Shown here piece by piece: positions 53,123 to 61,288 of a stretch of DNA of 64,000 nt. Position 1 is the first letter of the stretch; every line of letters begins with the position of its first letter. The notes under the pieces are model-generated. The model ran no database searches. It was not told the DNA's origin and saw nothing but the letters and a program-made list of their open reading frames with translations. Made by a program: the position numbers and the translations under genes. Source of the stretch: Trichobilharzia regenti (taxonomy: Eukaryota > Platyhelminthes > Trematoda > Strigeidida > Schistosomatidae); the NCBI GenBank assembly GCA_944472135.2, contig OX235266.1:15169925-15233924 (forward strand). Reading direction: 5' to 3'.

Positions 53123-53360
53123 ATGGTTGAAGGTAATCGACAGGAAGCCTTGGACCTAGGTTTCGTGCTAGTTGGCACTCGTCAGCAAGGTGTATCTGCA
53201 ACCGATTGCCTCCAACCATCTAATATCATCAAATCAATGTGCACCGTGATGGCGAGCTACCTAGAATGGTGGCCACATTACAACCTGACTGATAGAATTC
53301 AGTCTGCACCAATCAGAGGACTAGACACATCACACCAGTTACTAGTGTCAAATCAAAACT
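53123..53360 (+). repeat. Dispersed repeat related to 16600-16760
   Basis: ACAACCTGACTGATAGAATTC, GTCTGCACCAATCAG and CACACCAGTTACTAGTGTC parallel the complement of 16620-16700. Family unknown, probably part of a composite SINE. Confidence 0.45.
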
Positions 53361-53519
53361 TTTTAACTTGTCTCTTGGTCATCACTGAGATAATGTCAAC
53401 TATTAATTTTAGATGGATGAATACAGGATTTATATGCAATGAACATATATTGAAAAGCTGGCGACTAAGAAGAAGTAAATCTTTGATTAGTGCAGCGCAG
53501 TCACAAGATATCTGACTGA

Positions 53520-54200
53520 CATAGGGCATCAGGTAGACACATCTTGAATTCCTACAAAATAATAAACAAGCAATCAAACTGAAGGAGAGACATAATTCCC
53601 AACTTAGCATTCAAGAGCAAAATGCATTGAGGAAACTGAAGAACAGAAAAGACATAGTTATTCTACCGGCTGACAAAGGAAGACCAACAGTAGTCATGGA
53701 CACAGAAGACCAGAATAAAGAAAGCAGATGGTTTTCTCAGAGATAGTAATGTGTATCAGTAGTTGGCGAAAAACGTATACAAACATCAAAATAACATTAA
53801 ATAAACTAACGAAATCACGACGAATTACAAAACAAGGCCAATGGCGAGTGAAATCTAACGGACCTATTTTACCTCGATAATATGTTAAACTGAAACTACA
53901 CCAACCGAACATTCCTTAAAGATCAATAGTTTCACTGCCAAGGACACTGACATATAATCTATCTAAAGAACGTTTTAGGAAATTAAAATACCTGACAGAA
54001 TCATGCGACCATTCTATCCATTCGTCAATCCAATTTTTAGAGAAAATCAAAAACATTCAAGTGGATGACAATAAAATGATGGTGTCCTTTGATGTCACAG
54101 CATTGTATACATTTCCAGTGGTCCAAAACTAGCAAAAGTAGAAAGTATGCAACAATTACCCTATAGCAATGAAAACATAAAAACGAAATGTTCAACTTGA
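53520..54200 (+). mobile_element. Penelope-like N-terminal / RT fingers fragment
   Basis: Plus strand: RKLKNRKDIVILPADKGRPT then VVMDTEDQ at about 53630-53710 is the PLE RT start (ADKG signature), and VDDNKMMVSFDVTALYT at 54060-54110 is the first palm motif. Heavily frameshifted and ends abruptly at about 54130. Confidence 0.7.
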
Positions 54201-54292
54201 TATAAGAATAAAACTTGTGCACTGTGGTACAGTATAGTTCCATTATGGGTAAAATTTATATATGTGTAAAACTTGGGCACTGTGGTAGTAAG

Positions 54293-55165
54293 TAATTCCA
54301 TATTAGTTTGTTTATTAGATGTATTACATAGTGAAACGGTATTATTTACTGGATGACGTTTCGAATACAATTTATTGTTCTTTTTTTCCTTCACGTGTTC
54401 CCAGTGGAACATAGGGCTTCAAGCTAGAAGCTTGAAGTTTCTGTAGCAGTGGTGTTTATTTTTACAGGATGAGGTTACCAGCCTCATGCATGACCTTTCC
54501 TCTTTACCAGCTTTATTGTTCATAATCATATCATCAATTATAATCACACGACTTCGAAACTTGAGTTTTATAGTTTTCTTTGTCTTCTATTTGTCGTAGG
54601 GGTAGTAGAATTCTCCAGATGTCCAGATATCTGGGAGAGAGGTTGAATCATTCCTATTACATGTATTCTCTGTCAGCTGATTCGATAAACAAAGCTTCTG
54701 TTATCAGTCTCTCCCTCCACCCTACGACATTAGATTTTAAAGCTGTCATCCTATCCCATCCATCCTATTGTATGGCTGTATGTCACTGCATATTGTATAG
54801 TGCTATAGCTGAACTATTCTCCAAATTTCTTATCTTATTCGGGTCAACCAATCTAGATTTTGCTGCTAGGTTTTTATGCTCGGCTAGTCTGACTGACTGC
54901 ACCTGTTCCTGTTCTACTAGTAATAGGAATGATTTAACACCTGTCCCAGATATCTGGAAAATTCTACTACCTCTAGGTTGACAAGCAGGAGAGAACAAAG
55001 AAAACTACAAAACTCAAGTTTCGAAGTTGTGTGATTATAATTGATGAAGTGACTATGAAAAATAATGAAATGTGTTCGAAACTTTGTCATCCAGTAAATA
55101 CTAATACTGTTTCACTCACTGTGTGATACATTTAATAAACAAACTAATATGGAATAAGTACTATA
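54293..55165. repeat. Large inverted repeat (foldback), about 0.87 kb
   Basis: 54293-54662 (minus a SINE insertion) is the near reverse complement of 54918-55165. Shared pieces include CCATATTAGTTTGTTTATTA, TTTACTGGATGAC, CATCAATTATAATCACAC, CTTCGAAACTTGAGTTTT and CCAGATATCTGGGA. The loop is about 255 bp. It follows directly on a PLE fragment, so it may be a PLE terminal structure or an independent foldback element. Confidence 0.75.
54381..54511 (-). mobile_element. Family B SINE tail inserted in the foldback, with 10-bp target duplication
   Basis: Contains CACGTGTTCCCAGTGGAACA, GGCTTCAAGCTAGAAGC and CCAGCCTCATGCATGACC, the tail and body of family B, but no tRNA-like head. TTTATTGTTC occurs at 54371-54380 and again at 54512-54521, giving a clean target duplication and so exact boundaries. 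Confidence 0.85.
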
Positions 55166-55588
55166 ACGAGATCAATAGATAGTGCCATTTCATCTCATCT
55201 AACGATTAGTGAACATCATATCAAAAGAAGTGAGTCACTTACGGTTGTATATCGAGTACTAAACAGTCTGTCTAAAGGAACACGATTACATCTCTTCACT
55301 TCAGCTAAAGCTACACATGTCACTAAGATGAAACCTGACGTGTGTGTGTGTGCAAAAACAAGCACACTCATCCTCTTTTTCTACCCTGTTCTACTATAAT
55401 ATCATCAGGGACATAATCATCCATATTTTCATGACTTTCTTACTCCTTTTCATTTAGTTTACTTCACTCTGTAATTATCTTTATTATATGTCGACCTTTG
55501 TAGTTTACACTAAGATTGTAACAACAGAAGACCAGGGCCAGGTAACAGATCGTTCATTTAAGAAATCAATGGATATTTATAGATTTTC
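55166..55588. other. No recognisable gene; short repeat match
   Basis: 55520-55600 matches 8570-8660. Otherwise no supported feature. Confidence 0.4.
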
Positions 55589-56277
55589 ATGTACATTATT
55601 ATAGATTATTGTGGGCAAGCAAACACAGACATCCTAAAAGCTGGAAAAGCAGCAGGACCAGATGGAATCCCAGCAGAAGCATTGAAAATAGACCCAGAGA
55701 CAACAGTGGACTTGATGACGCCATTACTGGAGAAGGTGTGGAAAGAGGGCAAATTACGCGAGGATTGGGAGAAAGGATACTTATTCCAAATACCAAAGAA
55801 AGGAGACTTAATTCAATGCAAAAACTGGCGCGGAATTATGCTCTTGTTCATCCCAAGCAAAATACTAAGCCGTATCACCCTGGAGAGAATCAAACAAGTC
55901 AACCTGGATGAAAAACTTAGACCGGAACAAGCTGGCTTCAGGAGAAACAAGTCATGTGTTGATCAAATCGCCACACTACGGATCATCATTGAGCAAAGCT
56001 TGGAATGACATTCACCTCTCTATCTCAACTTCATCGACTTTGAAAAGGCATTCGACAGCGTCGATCGAGAGGTCATTTGGCAACTAGTTCGCTACTACGG
56101 GGTCCCGTAGACAATTATAACCCTCATCCAACAGTTATACGACAATGCAGCATGCCAAGTAATCTACAACAGGAAACTCAAGGAATCCTTCGAAGTGAAT
56201 ACGAGAATAAGACAAGGTGGCTGGCTACCTACAATCACCAATGATTTTCCTAATTCCAGTAGATTGGATAATGCGAC
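55589..56277 (+). mobile_element. RTE-like retrotransposon, RT N-terminal half, cut by an LTR element
   Basis: Plus strand: AGKAAGPDGIPAEALK, FQIPKKGDLIQCKNWRGIML, RPEQAGFRRNKSCVDQIATLR, then after a TGA at 56006-56008 SPLYLNFIDFEKAFDSVDRE, and after a TAG and a frame shift FLIPVDWIMR. At 56278 the BEL-type LTR begins. The RTE frame resumes at 60254, directly after the insertion's target duplication. Stops show it was dead or dying independently of the insertion. Confidence 0.82.
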
Positions 56278-56640
56278 TGTCAACGGAGATGAAGATTGAA
56301 CGATCAATTCTTGGTTGTTTGCTCAAAATCAACTTCCCCAATTTTCGCGGAGGCATCAATACGACAGTCATCGTCTCATCGGTCGCTGTTCAGAAAGAAG
56401 AGTGAAACATCGTCAGAAGTAACAATGATTTATTATTGTAATATTAGTTTTCAGACCTTAGTTGCTTAGTTCGTTTATTCCTTTTATATGTTGGTGTAAC
56501 AATAAAGAAATAACAAGCAGCAGATCGGTGTTTTGGGTTTTGCGTCCGTTATTACTAAGCGTTTCTGAAACTCAAAGGAACAGCGTGGGCCCGAGCGTAG
56601 CGAGAGCTGGGCATTAACGGTTTATGAGACGAGACTGACA
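56278..56640 (+). mobile_element. 5' LTR of copy A
   Basis: Starts TGTCAAC (TGTCAAT in the 3' LTR) and ends GACTGACA, near-inverted termini. AATAAAGAAATAAC at about 56507 could serve as the poly(A) signal. It is directly followed by a GTTTCT/AGAAAC hairpin. Confidence 0.92.
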
Positions 56641-56673
56641 GTTTCTGACGATAGAAACAGATCTGGCGGATTC
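56641..56673 (+). promoter_or_regulatory. Post-LTR hairpin and probable primer-binding site of copy A
   Basis: GTTTCT and AGAAAC (56641-56658) form a 6-bp stem. TGGCGGATTC at 56664-56673 begins with TGG and fits a tRNA 3' end complement. The same layout, with a different loop, is in copy B (61144-61177). The tRNA is not identified. Confidence 0.55.
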
Positions 56674-56783
56674 AGACAGTTGGTGAAAGTTTGGATAGTC
56701 GCCGTTCATTTTTCCTGGTGCCGGTCAAGTCCTCTTTGAACAAGCAATATCTGGAACTTTTTGGAATTGGGTCAAGTTCAACA

Positions 56784-58739
56784 ATGCCTGGGTCAAAGAA
56801 GGGACAGAGTGTCTTGGATGCAAACAGGAAAGTAAGTCATGGTGACTTGTCTGTTAATTGTAACGATGTGTCTGATGTTAAGCATGACATGGTTGATGTT
56901 ACTGTTTCGCCGTTCAGGGATAATAGGAACATCAAACTCCCTAAATTTGAACCACGGTGTTTTGATGGAAACCCGGCTGATTATTTACAATTTGTAAAGG
57001 AGTTTGAGATCATGTTGAGTACTTTTCTATTAAATGATGAATTGAAGTTAATGTATTTGATGAGATATTGCACTGGAGATGCTGCAAGAGCTATACAGTG
57101 CTGTAAGTTTATGAAGCCAAAAGAGGGCTACTACGAGGCTCTGAGCATATTACGTCAAAGGTTTGGAAGACCTTCGATGATTGCAGGGAAATTATTCGAG
57201 GCTGTTAAGGGTAATGGTGGTCAATTACAGGATGACTCCCAGGCACTCACTGAGTTTTTAGATAATTTGCTAATTTACAAGAATGGAATGATTTCGATGA
57301 ATCGCATGAGTGACCTCAACTCGAGTTTTATACTAGAAGTAATAGCAAGACGCCTACCTACTCGACTGCAAAGGAAGTGGGTGAAGATAAGCTCCCGTAT
57401 GGAGGATGAGGGTATCGAGCCAAAATTTGATGATATCCTGAAACTGGTAAAAGATAGTGTCAATCAATCTATGAGCAAGTTTGCCAGTATATTGAATCTC
57501 ACCCCTAGAATAGAGCAGTCTGAGGGTAAAACGCAATCATTAATGACGAGTAGGCCTCAGAGAGGTGGATATCGAGAAGGCTCCATGATGTCTAGTAATG
57601 CATATAGACCTAGTGAGTGTAACAGGTTTCGTAGTACATCCTCAACAGATAAGTTGCAAGATGCAAGACAAACACGGTTGTGTTTTACACGTTTTCAAGA
57701 GGTGCATACAAAAGTGAACTGTGAACCAGTGAGCAAGTTCAGTGATAAGCTAAATGTAAACTCCAGGTCTGACTCCGAATTGTGTGACGATAACGGTGCG
57801 GTGAAGAAGTCTGTAGTTGCAACTGGTAAGCCATTGTTGAATAGAGTGTCACAGAATAGAGTTACTGCTTCAGAGTGCAGTTCTGACTCCAAAAGTTTAC
57901 AAAGTATAACTAGTCAGAGTGAAGTTATAAAACCTTTTAGGATTTGTGAGGAGGAACCAAAATTGTCTACTTCTGTTATTAAAGAGTTTGAAAATGATGA
58001 ACTTGACGGTAAATTGAATATTTGTGATAATGATCATGATACTTCAGAGTTGTCTTTGGTTGATCATTATGAAATGAGGGATATGCCTACTACTGCTAAG
58101 TTAAATAAAGGTTCTGTACAACTACAACGTGAAGTAGAATTGAACGCAGATGCAGTTCCAAAAGGTGTGCATACTTGTGAGACAGTCAGTGTAATTGATC
58201 AGCGTGTAGCCCACCTATCATCAGATGATAGTGCTAAACCCGAACTAGTAGTGAAAGACAGCAGTGGTGGTAATCTTGCAGTTGGACAACTATCTGAAAG
58301 CCGAACAAGAACAGCTTCTGATCCACCGCTAAGTTCATCACCTTGTGTCAATCAGTCGTCGTTGGTGTTGTCATCCACAATGAAACAGACGCCCATCAAC
58401 TCAAGTATCTTGTGCAATGACTATGATAGTATTGGTGCATTTGAAAGGACGAAAGTTATTGCTCAGTTTAGTGAGGATAAGCCAAGTGTAAACGAGAGAG
58501 TAATTGTTAAATTGACTTGCATGAATAAAGGCATTTCTAGTTTCAAGTTACTATTTGAATGCTATTATCTTTGGTGTAAATTACTCTGTTTCTACGCTTG
58601 GTTGATGAGATATGTCGTGTGTTTGTTAGTCATCTATATTCTACGATACAATGACATGGGCGTGTTGCCGTTCAGATTTGAGGATATAGCTGATAGAAGG
58701 AAGTCAGCAAATGAACTCTGCGACGATTTTCCAACCTAG
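56784..58739 (+). CDS. gag: BEL/Pao-type Gag, Gag-only element (copy A)
   Basis: 651 residues from the ATG at 56784. The frame is open upstream to 56691, but that start would be TTG, and in copy B the upstream frame is shifted, so 56784 is preferred. Residues about 51-210 are a Pao-type capsid domain (LPKFEPRCFDGNPADYLQFV, YLMRYCTGDAARAI, LRQRFGRPSMIA, RLPTRLQRKWV). Residues 300-313 match the C-X2-C-X4-H-X4-C zinc-knuckle spacing, but the second Cys is Arg. A long Ser/Asp/Glu-rich region follows. Residues about 586-620 are strongly hydrophobic with several Cys, compatible with a membrane segment, which is unusual for Gag. No protease or RT follows in any frame. It presumably packages element RNA. 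Confidence 0.85.
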   Translation: MPGSKKGQSVLDANRKVSHGDLSVNCNDVSDVKHDMVDVTVSPFRDNRNIKLPKFEPRCFDGNPADYLQFVKEFEIMLSTFLLNDELKLMYLMRYCTGDAARAIQCCKFMKPKEGYYEALSILRQRFGRPSMIAGKLFEAVKGNGGQLQDDSQALTEFLDNLLIYKNGMISMNRMSDLNSSFILEVIARRLPTRLQRKWVKISSRMEDEGIEPKFDDILKLVKDSVNQSMSKFASILNLTPRIEQSEGKTQSLMTSRPQRGGYREGSMMSSNAYRPSECNRFRSTSSTDKLQDARQTRLCFTRFQEVHTKVNCEPVSKFSDKLNVNSRSDSELCDDNGAVKKSVVATGKPLLNRVSQNRVTASECSSDSKSLQSITSQSEVIKPFRICEEEPKLSTSVIKEFENDELDGKLNICDNDHDTSELSLVDHYEMRDMPTTAKLNKGSVQLQREVELNADAVPKGVHTCETVSVIDQRVAHLSSDDSAKPELVVKDSSGGNLAVGQLSESRTRTASDPPLSSSPCVNQSSLVLSSTMKQTPINSSILCNDYDSIGAFERTKVIAQFSEDKPSVNERVIVKLTCMNKGISSFKLLFECYYLWCKLLCFYAWLMRYVVCLLVIYILRYNDMGVLPFRFEDIADRRKSANELCDDFPT

Positions 58740-59190
58740 AGCGTCAACCTGAGAAGGGTTGTAGGCGTACTGCTGTAAGTCCTACAATTCTTCAAAGGGT
58801 AGCGCATCAATGAGCAGTCCAATGTGCTTGGTGTGTGATTTTGTACATATGTTCATATTGTATATACTGAATTGATATCATCTGTCATCTAGCTGTTGGT
58901 AATTCTGTTTGTGTCCGGACGACTTCCACTTGGATCATCAACCTGAGAAGGAATGTAGGCGTACTGCTGTAAGTCCTACAGTTCTTCAAGGGTAGTTTGT
59001 CGTGCCAGAATCCACAACATTTGATGTGTTGATTGTACATATGTTTGTGTTAAATAATTGTGTGAGTTCCAATTATTGTAATTGTTGGTTAATCTTGTTT
59101 GTGTCCGGACATTCCACAACTTACAATCGTCAACCTGTGAAGGGTTGTAGGCGTACTGGTGTAAGTCCTGCAATTCTTCAAAGGAATTCC
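58740..59190 (+). repeat. Three direct repeats of about 193 bp, each with a conserved hairpin (copy A)
   Basis: The unit starts TCAACCTG(A/T)GAAGG and ends in TTCTTCAA(A)GG. Potential RNA stems of 13 bp: 58753-58765 with 58781-58793; 58947-58959 with 58975-58987; 59139-59151 with 59167-59179. In units 1 and 3 all positions pair if G-U is allowed (GAAGGGUUGUAGG against CCUACAAUUCUUC). Unit 2 has one mismatch. The 15-nt loop is CGTACTGCTGTAAGT, with one change in unit 3. The spacers also share GTGTCCGGAC and TTGTACATATGTT. Confidence 0.85.
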
Positions 59191-59884
59191 ATCAAGACAT
59201 GAAATGCGAGTTTGTGTGAACTGTTTGTATATACGTGTGGTGTGTCATATCAATTGGTGTTTTTGGATTCATTGTGTTTACTTGTTGTTTTCGTATCTTG
59301 TTGTTATTGCATAATTTTGTTAAAATTTTCGTCGTGATTACTTCTGAAGTTGTTTCGAGTCTTCTACATCCGTGAATGAATTGATTGATGTTAAAGACAG
59401 CAGATGGGTCGTATACGCCGGGGAGGCTATTGCTGAGAATGAAATGCACACGGAGATAATTGTTAGCTGCGGTCCGACACGCCGGGGAGAAAGAGTGTAA
59501 ACGACTGAGGCTCGCATGCGTCACCGCTACTAGAACTGAGGCAGAATGAGTGACAAGCGATTTCAGTGGTAATTGGTAGTGAGTAGATAAGAGGATGTGC
59601 GTAGAGTATCGTGAGGTGCTGCCATGGTCACTTTGCATTCTGCAAGAGTCATTCTAGCAAGTGGCGATTGTGTTGCAAGATGTCAAGAGGAGGTCTCTGT
59701 CTGGAGGCGCAGGTCGTCATTGATGTGTGAGATTGTGCTGTGGGTATGCTTGTGGTGTGTTGGCTTTTCTGTTTGTTTTCCATTTCAGCTCTGTCCGTGT
59801 GACCCAGGTTCTCGCAATGGCATCCAAGTCAACGTGCATTGGTCGTGAAGGAAAAAAGGGTTGGATCCCTTTTTTGCCGGGGAG
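59191..59884 (+). promoter_or_regulatory. Non-coding 3' region with GCCGGGGAG motifs and pre-LTR foldback (copy A)
   Basis: GCCGGGGAG occurs at 59417-59425, 59481-59489 and 59876-59884. The last abuts the 3' LTR and is the likely polypurine primer. Just before it AAAAAAGGG (59852-59860) and CCCTTTTTT (59867-59875) form a perfect 9-bp hairpin. No conserved coding frame is visible. Confidence 0.6.
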
Positions 59885-60248
59885 TGTCAATGGAGTTGAA
59901 GATTGAACGATCAATTCTTGGTTGTTTGCTCAAAATCAACTTCCCCAATTTTCGCGGAGGCATCAATACGACAGTCATCGTCTCATCGGTCGCTGTTCAG
60001 AAAGAAGAGTGAAACATCGTCAGAAGTAACAATGATTTATTATTGTAATATTAGTTTTCAGACCTTAGTTTGCTTAGTTCGTTTATTCCTTTTATATGTT
60101 GGTGTAACAATAAAGAAATAACAAGCAGCAGATCGGTGTTTTGGTTTTTGCGTCCGTTATTACTAAGCGTTTCTGAAACTCAAAGGAACAGCGTGGGCCC
60201 GAGCGTAGCGAGAGCTGGGCATTAACGGTTTATGAGACGAGACTGACA
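59885..60248 (+). mobile_element. 3' LTR of copy A
   Basis: TGTCAATGGAG...GAGACTGACA. Almost identical to the 5' LTR (about 99%). Followed by the GCGAC target duplicate. Confidence 0.92.
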
Positions 60249-60253
60249 GCGAC

Positions 60254-60785
60254 AGAAAACGACCAATGAGGAAACAGGCATTAAGTGGACTCCCACAAAA
60301 AACTTGGAGGATCTGGAATTTGCTGATGTGGTGTATATGTATGATTTCCCAAAAACTTGAAGATATGCAAGTGAAAACCAACAAGTTGGCAGTAGAAGAA
60401 GCATCAAAGATAGGACTACATTTCAGGTGAACGTAGAGAAAACAGAGGTGATGAAGATTCCTGGCCACCACCAACAGCAACAACAACAGACAGAAAATCA
60501 GCCAGCATATGTGGAAGGAACCTGAAAGAAACAACCTCCTTTACCTACCTAAGAAGCGTCGTTTCAACTAAAGGCGGAACTGACGAGGATATAAAGCAAC
60601 GATCGGGAAAGCAAGAAAAGCTTTCATTACTCTCAAGTGTGTGTGGAGGTCAACAGCACTCAGCATCAAATATAAGATCTGGATTTTCAACTCCAATGTG
60701 AAATCAGTGCCACTTAATATACGGATCAAAAACTTAGAGCGTCATAAAGAGCACATCAAACAAACTAACGACCTTCATTAACAGT
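60254..60785 (+). mobile_element. RTE-like retrotransposon, continuation after LTR element A
   Basis: Plus strand: the frame continues from 56277 over the removed insertion into GIKWTPTKNLEDLEFADV (RT catalytic box, where FADD is expected and FADV is seen), then KTEVMKIPG, and in other frames the ARKAFITLK and STALSIKYKIW pieces. A CAACAGCAACAACAA run lies at about 60472. At 60786 the LTR of copy B interrupts it again. Confidence 0.8.
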
Positions 60786-61143
60786 TGTCAATGCAGTTGA
60801 AGATTGAACGATCAATTCACGGTTGTTTGCTCAAAACCAACTTCCCCAATTCTCGCGGAGACATCAATACGACAGTCATCGTCTCATCGGTCGCTGTTCA
60901 GAAAGAAGTCGGCAGTAAACCGTCAGAAGTAACATTGTGATTTATTATTGTAATATTTGTTCACAGACCTTAGTGGAATTAATTTTTTATATGTTGGCGT
61001 TAAAATAAAGAATTCTCGAGCGGCCAATCGGTGTTTTGGTTTTGCGTCCGTTATTACTAAGCGTTTCTGAAAACTTCAAGGAACAGCGTGAGCCTGAGTG
61101 TAGCAAGAGCTGGGCATTAACGGTTTACGTGACGTGATTGACA
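60786..61143 (+). mobile_element. 5' LTR of copy B
   Basis: Starts TGTCAATG and ends ATTGACA, perfect 7-bp inverted termini. It differs from the LTRs of copy A in several blocks (TCGGCAGTAAACC, TTTGTTCACAGACC, GGAATTAATTTTTTATATG) and is closer to the solo LTR at 44327. Confidence 0.92.
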
Positions 61144-61288
61144 GTTTCTGATGGTAGAAACAGACTTTGGCGGATTCAGACAGTTGGTGAAAGTTTGGAT
61201 AGTCACCGTCCATCTTTCCTGGTGCCGGTCAAGTCCTCTTTGAACAAGCAATATCTGCAACTTTTTTGGGATTGGGTCAAGTTCAACA

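Larger units (their letters stand above)
56278..60248 (+). mobile_element. Complete pol-less BEL/Pao-type LTR element (copy A)
   Basis: 5' LTR 56278-56640, internal 56641-59884, 3' LTR 59885-60248. The target duplication GCGAC is at 56273-56277 and 60249-60253. LTRs differ by about three substitutions and one indel in 363 bp, so the insertion is young. The internal part codes only for a Gag-type protein (56784-58739). The remaining 1.1 kb (58740-59884) has three hairpin modules and no protease, RT, RNase H or integrase motifs on either strand. The total of 3.97 kb is well below the usual BEL/Pao size. It is presumably mobilised in trans by a complete relative. Confidence 0.9.

Noticed and set aside
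56691..56783. Upstream extension of gag in copy A
   Set aside because: Begins with TTG, covers the post-LTR leader, and is frameshifted in copy B. The ATG at 56784 is conserved.
58740..59190. Hammerhead ribozyme in the hairpin modules of the Gag-only element
   Set aside because: CTGAGAAGG superficially recalls CUGANGA, but no stem II or GAAA core follows in the required order.
59624..59914. ORFs in the 3' non-coding region of copy A as remnants of pol
   Set aside because: No RT, protease, RNase H or integrase motif in any frame, and the frames are short.
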